From: Sophora flavescens
Lineage: Eukaryota; Streptophyta; Magnoliopsida; Fabales; Fabaceae
Length of the DNA stretch: 64,000 nt
Direction of reading: 5' to 3'
NCBI GenBank assembly: GCA_030762895.1
Contig: CM061065.1
Coordinates: 71,098,200 to 71,162,199, forward strand
A program made the position numbers and the translations under genes. Below the pieces are notes generated by a model. It was not told where the DNA came from, did not search any database, and was given only the letters and a program-made list of their open reading frames with translations. Every line of letters starts with the position of its first letter. The first letter of the stretch is position 1. Shown in pieces: positions 22,446-33,189 of this stretch.

Positions 22446-23668
22446 ATGGCAACCAAAAGGCAAAGGGCAGCTCAGGCTTCACGCACTCGCAGTAGAGCAG
22501 GTAACCACTCCGACTCTAACTCTTCAAATTCCAAGACTGATGGATATGGGTTTGGGATAGTTTTTAAGGATATTGCTCAATAGGATAGGTTTAACGCTTT
22601 AAAAAATAGAAAAATAATACAAACCAAATATCTTGATGATGCATGTTTGGATACCCTAGGATTGACTGTGGACGTCAATTGGATGTTGCAAAACATAGGG
22701 TGGAGCGAGTTCGCTCGCACCAGATACCCTGCATATGCTGGCCCTACTGTGGAGTTCCTGAGTTCCCTGAACGCAGAAATCCTCCAAGGGCAGCATTGTC
22801 GAGAAGGGTGGATCACATTACGCCTCTTCAACCAGGACTTCGTACTAACCCTGGCCGAATTTAATGAGATTTTTGGATTGCCAGTAGGGGGTGACCGAAG
22901 ATACCCCTAGGGTTTAGTGCGCATGATTTCTGGTCAGTGATAGACTACGAGGGCAGGCGTTTTGACCCTCGGACATCCAAGTCCACAGCCTTTGCTAACC
23001 CTAGCATCAGGTACATGCATAGGGTTATAGCCAATACCCTGTTTGGCCGTGGCGAGAGTGATGGATCCGTCCGCCAGGACGAGGTCCTTATATTATAGGC
23101 CATGCTCCACCCTGAGAGCAATGTGGACACAGGGTCCTATTTGGCTAGGCACCTCTTAAAGGTTGCCAAGAGTGCGAGTGGCACTATTGTCATTGGTGGC
23201 CTCTTCACCACCATATGCAACCACTTCAACTTTGATCTGGATGGTTTTGAGGCCGCCCCTGGACGGACCCGTATCTCCTTATAGGCTTGTGAGGCTATGG
23301 GGATGATCGTCCAGGAGGATGACATATACTGCCTAAAACACCCCAGGTTGAGGCACCCAATTCCTCTCCCTAACCCCACACTTTTAGATGTATCAAACCC
23401 GGCCAACTGGAAAGTGCCGGTGGGAGAGGAGCCTCAGCCCATTAGAGTAGAGAGGTCGTTACGCCCGCCACCGCAGGCCAGGCCGACTGGGCACCCGTCT
23501 TCTTCCGCTGCAGGTTCATCATCTGATGACCCCTATGCGCGGTTCGCATCCATTTTCGACACCATTTTATCGAACCAGGAGCACATTATGGAGGAGCAGC
23601 GAGAGCATAGAGCTATGCTCCAGCAGCTCTACGACTGGCATTTGAGCCAGAACCCCCCGCCTCAGTGA
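22446..23668 (+). pseudogene. I3 Athila-ORF-like gene in the env position
   Basis: An ATG at 22446 opens a frame (MATKRQRAAQASRTRSRAG) that continues to a stop at 23668, interrupted by TAGs near 22580, 22908, 23096 and 23282 and by a shift near 22910. Recognisable blocks are FLSSLNAEILQGQHC, GWITLRLFNQDFVLTLAEFN, EIFGLPVGG, RYMHRVIANTLFGRGE and GGLFTTICNHFNFDL. These resemble the Athila ORF family found downstream of integrase in Athila and Calypso elements, sometimes called env-like. The C-terminus is Pro/Ser-rich, then a probable coiled coil (HIMEEQREHRAMLQQL). No signal peptide or clear membrane segment is visible. Confidence 0.75.
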
Positions 23669-25031
23669 GATACTCTGTTCCTTTCCTTTTTTTATTTTTT
23701 ATCTTATTTGCATTTTTATCCTCCCTACGGCTTAATTATTTACATTAGGGACAATGTAAGTTTTTAAGCTTGGGGTAGGGGCATCATTTTTGCATCCTCG
23801 CATGTTGCATTCACTTAGGATTAGTTTGCATAAATCACATGATTAAACTGCCCCCTGCTTAGGATATGCCCCAATAGCGAAAAACTTTGTGCCAATCGAA
23901 ATAGGACAGCCAATTGAATTATGACAGTGGATTTTTTAACTCAATTTTTGAATTCTTGTGATAGGCTAAAAATGAAAAATGCTTGAGACAATCTTTTGAA
24001 TGTTAATAATTAGCAAATGGTTCCTTAGATTTAGGTTTCTCATCGATTCTAAACCACTAAATGAGAGATTTTGAGCCAAAAAGGGGTACTCACTAAATCT
24101 ACCCCATTCCTTGATGATCGAGTGATTTATTTCCTCTTGGATTGTGCCATCTAGAACTTGACTTGAAACCGTTTCGAAGCTTAAAAATTTTTGAAAACAC
24201 ATTTGAAAATGATTGAGGCACTAGGTATTTTTCTGGTCTTCTGAGCTTTGACTGATAAATTGCCCCTTAGTTGTCCAATTTTGAGCCTAAAAGAATAAAT
24301 ACTTTTCTTGGTACCATTGATCTATTTTAATGAACAATGCTTAGTATGGCACCTCTTAAAGTGTTGCAAAGGTCAAGAAGGGTAGTTTAAAGGATAAAGT
24401 GTGAGATAAAAAGTTAGAAAAATTTATCGAAAAGTTGAAAATCTCCCCTTCTCCAAATAAAAATAAATAAAAATAAAAAAAAAAATGGAGAAGGGGATAA
24501 GAAAAATAAAGCGAGAAATAAGGAAAAAAAAGATGAGAAAAAGAAGGTGGAAAACTGAAGCCCAAAAAAGGAATTTTAGGAGGTGTCATGCTTCGCACTG
24601 GTCGATTTTGTTTAGCCTCTAGAATTTCCCTTTTTTTTATTTCCCCACCTAACAATAAATCCCATGGCCCCGTTACAACCGAAATAAAAGACCTCTTGAT
24701 TCTTGTGTGCTTTCATTAATAAAGTAGAGATTTGGTTAATAGTCAAGCTTATGGTAGGGCACCTTACTTGAGGAAACTGAGCGAATTGTCACATACCCTC
24801 AAACACATGAGTGAGGTAAGAAGAGTACCCGAATTGGTGAGAGATGTGAGTCTGGGAACCTAAGCTCCTAAATGGACTTAAAATCGATTGTCTCTTGGTT
24901 TCTTATGGAATATGCCAATTGCTTGAATTCATGACTCGGGTTCTAGATTCACTGTCCATGCTTCGATTGGTTAACTTTTCTGGTCTTAGTTATTGCTTAA
25001 GGACAAGCAAAATCTTAAGCTTGGGGTAGTT
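23669..25031 (+). other. I3 3' noncoding region with duplicated polypurine-like motif
   Basis: TTAGGGACAATGTAAG followed by TTTTTAAGCTTGGGGTAGGGG lies at 23745-23780, just after the ORF. TTAAGGACAAGCAAAATC then TTAAGCTTGGGGTAG lies at 24996-25030, adjoining the 3' LTR, and is the likely polypurine tract. An A-rich purine stretch lies at 24460-24560. No gene is seen. Confidence 0.7.
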
Positions 25032-26421
25032 TGATGAGTGTGATTTCACCTCATATTTCCACGACATTTTGCATGCGTTTTCATATAGTTTAGGCTTATT
25101 TTATTCGATTATTAGTTAATTTTGCCTTGGAACAAGTAAGGTGGTTTTGTGGTGCTTGTGTGCAGGAATCGGGGACTAAATTGCTCAGGATCAGTCACAT
25201 TGGAGCCGGCATGAAGATGGGAGCTTGGAAGGCAAGAAAATGGTGTAAACAGAGCTGATCACGGTCGGGCCATGATGCCCATCACGGTCGTGATCAAGGG
25301 AAGCTGAAAGAGAATAAGGAAAAAGTCAGAAGCTGTCACGGCCAGGCCGTGATGCCCATCATGACCGTGACGGGAAAATTGAGCCAGACCCCTTGTAGGC
25401 AGAATCTGTCACGGCCAGGCCGTGATGACCATCACGGCCGTGACAGACCATTTATTGAAGCAGCGTGCTAGGCAGAAGCCATCACGGCCAGGCCGTGACG
25501 GCCATCATGGCTGTGATGCGCATTCCTTGGATCTGAAGCAACTGATTTTACCAGGTTTTTGTATTGGTTTAGGATTCAAACTGCCCAATCTTATAAATAG
25601 GACCTAGGGGCTCAAGTCTGGTACGAACTTTGTGTGGGTTGTTACCTTAGATTGATTGAGAAATTCTCTTCTTCTTCTCCTCCTTTTCTCTTAGGGATTT
25701 TTTTTTTCTGTTCATGTTATTGTAATCAAGCTTGTCGTCACCATGACAAGGCTTGAGTAGTAGTCTAGTTTCTAGGAATTGGGGCTATGCCCAGAACTTG
25801 TTTATAGTGATGTATTGATTTTGATTTCTTGTTAATTCAGATTTGTTTTTGATTCGATCCCTATTGCTTTAATTACTCGTGAATTCGGTGGCCACTTGTT
25901 TGCCTGCCATAGATACACTAAGGACGAACCTAGCGATGAACTTAGGTATCGGATCTATAGGAGTCGAACTTAGGACTGAAATCACGAGAGTTAGAAGCCG
26001 TCCTTCGAGGATTCACGAATCGTCACAAAACTCAAGGGGTCCGATTTAAATTCAATTACCACGAGAGTATGGATTAATTTAATCGGGCACGGCTTTTGTA
26101 ACCCGAGAGGGAGCATTAGCTAATTTAGGACAGATTCGCCTTCAAAAAAAATTTTGGCAATTAACAAGGAGAGAAGTTGATTCGGTAACATAGACAGTTT
26201 TGTGGCATCCCAATTCCTGGGAACCCATTTGAATTTGAAAACCTCCAATTTGAATTGCTTTATGTTTTGTTTAATTGCGAAATTTAAATTTGATTGTTAC
26301 TTGATCCTATTTCAAAAATCAAAACCTTTTCAAAATCTTAGTCCAGTTTTATCGATTTACTAATTAGTTGTGATTTGAGACCACGGTCCCTGTGGCGACG
26401 AATACGGTATCTATCACATCA
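25032..26421 (+). repeat. I3 3' LTR
   Basis: It matches 14407-15807 with a few percent substitutions. Four palindromic units lie at 25257-25518, more complete than in the 5' LTR. Two short deletions (about 22 and 12 bases) remove sequence just before the end, near 26395-26411. Confidence 0.92.
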
Positions 26422-27863
26422 AGCATGCTGAGGTTCGTGGCAGTAACGTGGACGCATTCGGAGCTTGTACGGGAAAGTACGTGTGTCAATCAGGTGGGGG
26501 AAAGAATCATCTTGTCGTCGGAATCGATAAGTAGTATATTTTATAATAATGGTGTAGGGCAACCTAAACCTTACTTGTGGTTGAGTAATCGACAAGACCA
26601 AAATCGCATTGGAATCTTTTCCGTAAAAAAGAATGGTGATTCAGGGATTGTAGGTTTCTCACCGTTATGATAATTTTATAATATTCGAGGATGTCTGATT
26701 TTATCACTATTGAATTGTTTGTGATTTGCTGGTTGTGGTAAACTGCTTGATGTGATTTTTTTTGATATCTGAATATTTATTATTATTTTACTGTGCATAA
26801 TATGTTTTGTCTGATAATCTGCAATATATGTTGATTTATGCTTAGTTGGCTTTTAGGCAAGGATATATATTGTTCGGGAGATATGTATGTGTGTGAGAGA
26901 ATGATTATGGTTTAGAAGTGAGCCTAAATTAATTATTTTATAGATGAGATGTGACATGGAATGTATGTTGAGACTGTGGTGAAAGGTTGAGGCACTAGGT
27001 TGTTATAGATGCGGGTTAGTGAGATTCATATATATATGCGTTGTTATTCACAACTGTGTGTTGGGAACACACGAGGTCTGAAGTTCTCGCGGGATAGTCC
27101 CAACTTAGATTTAAAATGTGTAGCTATTCCCTAACGGGAATGGGGGAATAGTATCATTCTTGGAATGAGCATCCTAACGGGAATGGGGGTGTGCACCAGT
27201 TTTTGGGGACGCGTCGCTTGGACGACTGACTAACATCCCTAACGGGAATGGGGATGTGTGACAGGATTAGTGGTAGCCACGTTAGCATACAGGATCCGTT
27301 GCTTGAGCGCGAAGGGTAGAGGATGTTAATATACTTCGAGGATGAATGTTATTGATATGTGATGAGTGTCTGTGACTATTATTATATTGTATGCTATGTA
27401 TTCCATTTCCACTTATGATGATAGAACTGTTTCTTATCCCCTATATCTTTCTGTATTTGGTATATTTATTATGTGATCATGCGAGAAGACCCTATGGAGG
27501 AACCAGTTGCTGAGGAGCTAGATGGGATTCCGTATAAACCGAATGCGGGAGGACGAGCTGTGTATTCCTGTGATGTAGTTTAGTATCTAGGACCAGTGAG
27601 TCTTATAATATGTTTATTTTTCGTTATCTATAATAGGTTGTGTAAGTATGTACCTGCAAGGGATCCTACTGATAGGATACCCTAGACAGTGTTTAAATAC
27701 TCTGATGCATAAATAAATGGTATGTATGTATGTGTTATATAATAGTGTGATGCTTTAAATTGTCCAACGTTGTATGTTTTATAAGTTAAGTTTTAATTTT
27801 TATGCATTCTAACGTTAAGTACGTGATTAAGATTAATAAATAATTAATGGCACAACGGGGTGT
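26422..27863. other. I1 right segment, noncoding
   Basis: It begins with AGCAT (right target site of I3). It contains three copies of CCTAACGGGAATGGGG (27130, 27173, 27238), a run of TATATATATG near 27032 and GC-poor sequence. No gene is recognised. It ends CGGGGTGT, the mirror of I1's left end, and O1's LTR resumes right after. Confidence 0.6.
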
Positions 27864-28100
27864 CCAACTGAACCGCTTTTACCTACATTGAATTCGTTCT
27901 TTACTTTTACTTAATTCATTCATTTTGTTGTGACAACTTGTAAACAAAAATTCTTAAAATCTCTTGAAATATGAAATTCATTTGTTCAAATAGCTATTGC
28001 ATATGATACGTTGATACTTGATCACAATCCTCGTTGGGAACGATACTTTACTTTCACTTTATTACTTGTACGATTTGTTACACTTGCCAATCAACCAACA
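27864..28100 (+). repeat. O1 5' LTR, second piece
   Basis: It resumes with AACCGCTTTTACCTAC, matching 32958 onward in the 3' LTR, and ends CCAACCAACA just before the primer site. The stretch corresponding to about 32270-32950, including the TATA box, is missing from this LTR. Confidence 0.88.
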
Positions 28101-28106
28101 AGTTTT

Positions 28107-28123
28107 TGGCGCTGTTGCCGGGG
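28107..28123 (+). promoter_or_regulatory. O1 primer-binding site (tRNA-Asp)
   Basis: TGGCGCTGTTGCCGGGG lies six bases after the 5' LTR end and matches the tRNA-Asp 3' end with one mismatch (T for C). It fixes the element orientation as plus. Confidence 0.85.
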
Positions 28124-28256
28124 CTTGTTGATTTCAATATCAACAAGGCTAAAGCATTGTTAATTTGAACATTTTTTCTTTGTTAATTTTCTGTTTTTGT
28201 TAAACAATTGATATATTGGATACTCTCATCTTGTTTTGAGATTTTTGTGTAGTGTA

Positions 28257-29774
28257 TGCGAGGTAAAGCAACAAGTGGACTGTTATTTGATCACGAAATT
28301 GAAAAGACAACAAAGAAGAATCAAAAGAATCAAAAGAAAGGAAGTAGCGAAGCAAGGAAAAAGCAAATTCTTCTACATCACAAGTTCAACAAGAAGAAAT
28401 CATGACTGAAAATGTGCAAGGTATCCGAAGGACATTGGGAGAATATTCTAATGGTCCAATCAACCGAAATCATTCAAGTGTTGTAAGACCATGGTAGCCA
28501 CAAATAATTTTGATATCAAGCCGGCATTGCTCCATATTATGGAACAAAATCAATTTGGAGGAAGTGATGCCGAAGATCCAAATAGTCATGTCTCAAATTT
28601 TATAGAGATATATGAGACTTTCAAGATTAATGGAGTTGCGGATGATGCGAAAAGGTTGCGGTTGTTCCCGTTTTCATTGAGAGATAGAGCCAAGGCCTGG
28701 CTTCAATCTCAACCAAGAGGAAGTATCACTACTTGGGATGACTTGGAAGAAAAATTCTTAGCAAGGTATTTTCCACCGTCGAAGTTTGTGAAGATGAGAG
28801 AAGATATTTCAAGCTTTATGCAACGTGATGGTGAGACTTTATATGATGCTTGGGAACGCTTCAAGGAACTCCTAATGAAGTGTCCTAATCATGGCTTTAA
28901 TGAACTTCAACAAATGCAAATCTTTTGTAATGGATTGAGACCTCGGACAAAGCTCATGTTAGATGCCTCAACGGGAGGTTCTATGAATTGAAAAACCGCG
29001 GATGAAGCTTTGAGGTTGGTTGAAGCTATGGCTTCCAATGATTATCTCATGAATCATGATAGAGGAGGTCCATCAACAAAGGGGATGTTGGAGCTTAATT
29101 CTCAAAATGCACTTTTGGCTCAAAACAAACTCATCACTCATCAGTTGGAGGCAATCACAAAGCAACTAAATGCTATGAGTTTAGGGACAATGCAAGCACA
29201 ACAAGGAATGAGTTGTGATTTTTGTGGTGGAGAGCATGAGAATGGAAAATGTGAAGCATCCATAGGCTCTCAAGAGGAAGCAAAGTACATGAGGAATTTT
29301 CCAAGACAAGGGCAGAATTCTTATTCGAATTCATACAATCAAAATTGGAAGAAGAACCCTAACTTTCCTTGGACACAAGAAGCTCCGCAAGACAACACAT
29401 CTTCACAACAACCACTACTCCAAAATCAACCACATCGTGATACCGATGAGAGAATGAATAAGTTGGAGAGAACTCTTGCACAATTCATTCAAGTCACACA
29501 ATCTAATTCCAAAAATGTTGATGCATCAATCAAGAACCTTGAAGTACAGATTGGACAACTTTCTAAATAAGTTTCTAGTGCATTAAGTGCAGGATTTTCT
29601 GGAAATACTACTAATAATCCAAAGGATGAATTCAAAGCTATCATGTTGCGAAGTGGAAAGTTAGTAGAGCCAGTTGTTTATCATGTCATAAGCCAAAATG
29701 CTGAAAATTCTTAATTGAGCAAGAAGATGGTTGAGATTAGTGAGAAAGAAGAGAGTTCAAAGAGGAAAGAATAA
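28257..29774 (+). pseudogene. O1 gag
   Basis: A start at 28257 gives MRGKATSGLLFDHEIEK, like the I4 gag start, but the frame breaks near 28400. From 28491 one frame runs with stops at 28989-28991 (TGA), 29568-29570 and near 29712 and 29772. The capsid core shows LRLFPFSLRDRAKAWLQSQP, WDDLEEKFLARYFPPSKF and ETLYDAWERFKELLMKCPNH. The zinc knuckle reads CDFCGGEHENGKC, which is C-x2-C-x3-H-x4-C, one residue shorter than the canonical form. The I4 gag has the same spacing. The capsid region is close to that of I4, so the two are relatives. Confidence 0.85.
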
Positions 29775-30374
29775 GTGGAACCTCAAGATGATAGGAAGGA
29801 AAAGAAGCTGAAATTAGTTGATGAAAATTCTATATTGAGGAAGATGAAGAGTCAACTATTGAAGGAAAGGGGCAAGCCACAAGAAATTTCTTCTTATGTG
29901 AAAGTGCCATATTCGACTGAGAAGGTGAGGAAAGAGAAAGAAAAACAGTTTGATCGGTTCTTGGATATCTTCAAACAACTGCAAATAAATATTCCATTTC
30001 CCGAAGCATTAGAGAGCATGCCATCATATGCACAATCCATGAAGGAATGGCTTACAAAGAAGAGAAAATTTACACCAAGTGAGGTAGTGGCCTTGACTGA
30101 AAATTGTAGTTCTATCCTCCAACAAAAGCTTCCACCTAAGTTGAAGGATCCAGGATCCTTTACTATACCATGTGTCCTTGGAGAAGTAATAAATGCTAGA
30201 GCCCTATGCGACCTTAGAGCAAGTATCAATCTTATGCCATTATCCATGATGAAGAGACTTGGTATTCATGATGTAGAACCAACCATGATTTCCTTGCAAC
30301 TTGTGGATAGATCAATTAGGAGACCATATGGTTTGGTGGAGGACTTGCTTGTGAAAGTAGGAAAGTTCATATGA
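29775..30374 (+). pseudogene. O1 protease region, truncated
   Basis: In frame with gag. The linker has QFDRFLDIFKQLQINIPFPE and MPSYAQSMKEWL. The protease follows with DPGSFTIPCVLGEVINARA and an active site reading CDLRASINLMP, where the catalytic DLG is changed to DLR. The frame ends at VGKFI with a TGA, where the rest of the protease and all of RT, RNase H and integrase have been lost. A noncoding tail follows directly. Confidence 0.85.
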
Positions 30375-31897
30375 AAGTTCATTAGGACTTGCTTGGTTTA
30401 GCGCTGAGCGCGAACCCGTAAAAAAAAGAATTTTTTTTTTACAGATGCCTCACCTATGCACAAAAGAAAGGGGGTGTTTTTAACTCTTATTTTTCTACCC
30501 TCTTTCCTTTAGAATTCAAATTTGTATAAATTGCACAAACTAGTCACTAGGAATGGAAATTTGTTTCGATTTCATTGTAAGCATGACACTTTTGCTTGGC
30601 TGAAATTTCTAGCATCATGCATTGTGTACTAGCTGAGCATATGATTTCATTGAGACCTTTGATCCTTATGACTTGTTTGTTGACAATCTTTCATACTATG
30701 AATGTGCAATGTTGGATGCATGGATTTTCTCTTGCACATGATCCTAAACTGTGAGCTTTTGAGCCCAAACGCTCTTAAACATAATCCATGTGACATATCC
30801 TTTCATGTGTGATTGTCCATCACTTGCATGTTCTCACTTTTTCTTGCCTTGATGCTTGTCACTATTGCAATGTTTTTGCATATACATATATGATTGAGGC
30901 AGTATTTCTTTGCTTAAACTTAGAGCCATAATTGCTATCCTATCATTTGCTGCTATGCCCAATTGAGCCTTGGCCTATTTTTCTTGTCACGGTAGCACAT
31001 TATAAGCCAAAAATTGAAAAAAACAATTTTGTCCCACTACTTTGGCTTAGAGGAATGTTTGGACTTAAGTTTGGGGTTGTTCTCTTGCTTAGGGACAAGC
31101 AAGCAAATTAAGTTTGGGGTGTGAGTAGGCCACTAAAGATGCCTACTATGAAAAAAAACTTTTTGGAAAAAAAAAATTTTGAAATAAAGAAAAATAAAAA
31201 TAAAAATAGAAAAAGCCAAAAAGAGGAAAAGAAAAAAAAAAGTATACAAAAGTGAGAAAAAGGCAAAAATAGAAGTGATGGAAAGAAAAAAAGAGAAGAA
31301 TGAAACAAGATGAAACAAAAGAAAAAAAAAGAAACAAAAGAGTTGTAAATAAATAAAAGGGGAAATAATACAAATTATGTGATTATGTACTTGATGTCCA
31401 ATGGAGCAATTGAAGCCCCAAAAGTCCATATCCCTTGAAGCCAAAGTAGATTAGCCTATATCCTTGATTTTATCCACCCCCACCTTAGCCCCATTACATC
31501 CAAATAAAAGACCTCATGATATGTGTTGCATTGACATGTGTGATATATGTTCTTAGCATCTTGTCAAGATTAGGATTGGGGAGTACATTGTGATTGGGAT
31601 TGAGAGCAAATAACACCCAAGTGAGGATGAGTGAAACACTTGATAGAGAGGTTGCAAGGGATTTTCTTGTGCATTCAATGGAGCTAATTTTGTGGTATGT
31701 TTGGTTGTCTCAAAACATGAAGCATGTGATCAATTGGAATTAATGCTTGTGCATTTTGCAAAAGTGTTAGAAAGTTGAAGTCTTGCATGAGTAATGTGCT
31801 TCACAAGAGAATTGAACATGAACATCCATTCCTCAAACCCTTTATGTGAATTTAATTGTTTGCTTGAGGACAAGTAAAATCTCTAAGTTTGGGGTTG
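30375..31897 (+). other. O1 3' noncoding region
   Basis: Just after the coding end lies a short duplicated phrase (GAAAGTTCAT twice, 30363-30382) that may mark the deletion junction. Polypurine-like motifs occur at 31066-31110 (TTAAGTTTGGGGTTG, GGGACAAGCAAG, TTAAGTTTGGGGTG) and again at 31866-31896 next to the 3' LTR. Between them is a long A/G-rich stretch (31150-31370). The minus-strand frames there are low-complexity shadows. Confidence 0.65.
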
Positions 31898-33189
31898 TGA
31901 TGAATATGCATTATATGTTAGTTTGGAAGTGTAATTAGGAAAAGGTTTGTAAATAATCTTAGGAATTATGAATGAAAGTGATATGAAAATATGCACATTC
32001 ATTGGATTAGAGTTTTGATCTTTTTATGTGAAAAATATACTCAAAAGATGTTGAAAATGTGTAGGATTGAAGGTCAAGCGCTCAGCTCGGGAACCGTTCG
32101 CTCAGCTCTGGCGGAAAATTGAATCAGCAGGTGCAGGAGGCTGCCCAGTGCCCAGTTCAAGTCCCGGGCGCCCAACATGGACAGAAGCTGGACAGCCAAC
32201 GCCCAGCGCAAGCTGCGGAGCACCCAGCACTGGTTTTGACAGGAAAGTGCAGGTTCGAGCGGAAGCCAGTACCCAGCGCTGGTCAGGGGCTCTCGGCACT
32301 GGGCGACGCACGGAATCAGTATAAAAGCACATTTGAACAACTTTTGAATGGTCTTTGACTCACTTTGGTGCGATTTCACCTTGGTTCGTCACTTTCTCTC
32401 TTCTTCCATTGGAGATTCAAGCTTGAGAACAAGATTTGAAGCTTCCATGGCTTCCTCCACTCATTCCTACTCAAGTTCTTCCTTTTCTTCTCTTTTTACC
32501 ATGAGTTTCTAGATTTCTTAGGTTGGTTTAGGATGAACTTGATTGAATCTTGATGTAATGAAGTTAAATCTGTGATTTCAATTCAGTTTCGTTCAGTTTG
32601 ATTAATCTCTTCTATGCTTAATGCTTTTCTTGGATTGATCAACCTTGAAATGATGTTAGATTCAATTTCACAATTGGAAAATTGGTTGTTGAATTGGAAA
32701 CGAAGTTGATTACTATTGTGATGTTGATTCTAGGAATATAACTTCATTGCAATACGTTCTTGTGAATCCAATGCTTAATGTTTGTTCTAATATTGCATCA
32801 CCTAAGGAATTAGGGTTCTTGATTTGTAACAAAAGGATTATCACCTAAGGAATTAAGGATAAATCTAAGTTAGTGATTTGAATGTCAATTGAATGAATTG
32901 GATTGAGATTAGGATTGAACAAAGTTACATTACGTGAAAATTGGGGGATTCCGCTACCTAACCGTTTTTACCTACATTGAATTCGTTCTTTACTTTTACT
33001 TAATTCATTCATTTTGTTGTGACAACTTATAAACAAAAATTCATAAAATCTCTTGAAATATGAAATTCATTCGTTCAAATAGCTATTGCATATGCTACGT
33101 TGATACTTGATCACAATCCTCGTTGGAAACGATACTTTACTTTCACTTTATTACTTGTACGATTTGGTACACTTGCCAATCGACCAACA
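31898..33189 (+). repeat. O1 3' LTR, complete
   Basis: TGATGAATATGC to CCAACA, 1292 bp. It carries GC-rich paired units (GCGCTCAGCTC, GCCCAGCGC, ACCCAGCGCTGG types, 32077-32306) and a TATA box TATAAAAG at 32320-32327 directly after them. It is followed by the TCTTC duplicate. Confidence 0.9.

Larger units (their letters stand above)
14407..26421 (+). mobile_element. I3: Athila/Calypso-type Ty3 element with gag, pol and env-position ORF
   Basis: LTRs (14407-15807 and 25032-26421) start TGATGAGTG and end CACATCA. The flanks AACAT (14402-14406) and AGCAT (26422-26426) differ by one base, probably a mutated target duplication. The primer site fits tRNA-Asp. Gag, protease, RT, RNase H and integrase follow in order. 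A 3.6-kb 3' region then holds an array of palindromes and an Athila-ORF-like gene, as in autonomous Athila and Calypso elements. Each gene has stops or shifts. The 3' LTR has lost about 34 bases next to its end relative to the 5' LTR. Confidence 0.9.
5496..27863 (+). mobile_element. I1: protein-less element with TGTAACACCCCG start, probable large solo LTR
   Basis: The left end reads TGTAACACCCCG and the right end CGGGGTGT, which are inverted versions of each other as at many plant Ty3 LTR ends. The final TACA is missing at the right. After removing I2 and I3 about 3.4 kb remain (5496-6739, 13674-14406, 26422-27863). No retroviral gene is seen. The simplest reading is a long solo LTR of another Ty3 family, inserted in the O1 5' LTR, with a later deletion that took its last bases and about 680 bp of O1. 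A noncoding LARD-type element is the alternative. Strand is taken from the LTR-like polarity and is uncertain. Confidence 0.6.
5142..33189 (+). mobile_element. O1: pol-less Athila-like Ty3 retrotransposon inserted in LINE ORF1
   Basis: The LTRs start TGATGAAT and end CCAACA, with an exact TCTTC target duplication. The primer site after the 5' LTR is complementary to tRNA-Asp. The internal region encodes only gag and protease (28257-30374). RT, RNase H and integrase are absent, and a noncoding 1.5-kb tail leads to the 3' LTR. The 5' LTR is interrupted by I1 (5496-27863) and lacks about 680 bp of its middle compared with the 3' LTR. Without the nested DNA O1 is about 5.7 kb. It would depend on a related autonomous element for movement. 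Confidence 0.88.

Noticed and set aside
23966..24202. Minus-strand 78-codon frame in the I3 tail
   Set aside because: It is in a noncoding retrotransposon tail and has no recognisable motif.
26392..26670. 92-codon plus-strand frame
   Set aside because: It crosses the I3 LTR/I1 junction, so it is an accidental chimeric frame.
31108..31444. Minus-strand Phe/Leu-rich frames resembling membrane proteins
   Set aside because: They are shadows of an A/G-rich low-complexity stretch in the O1 tail.
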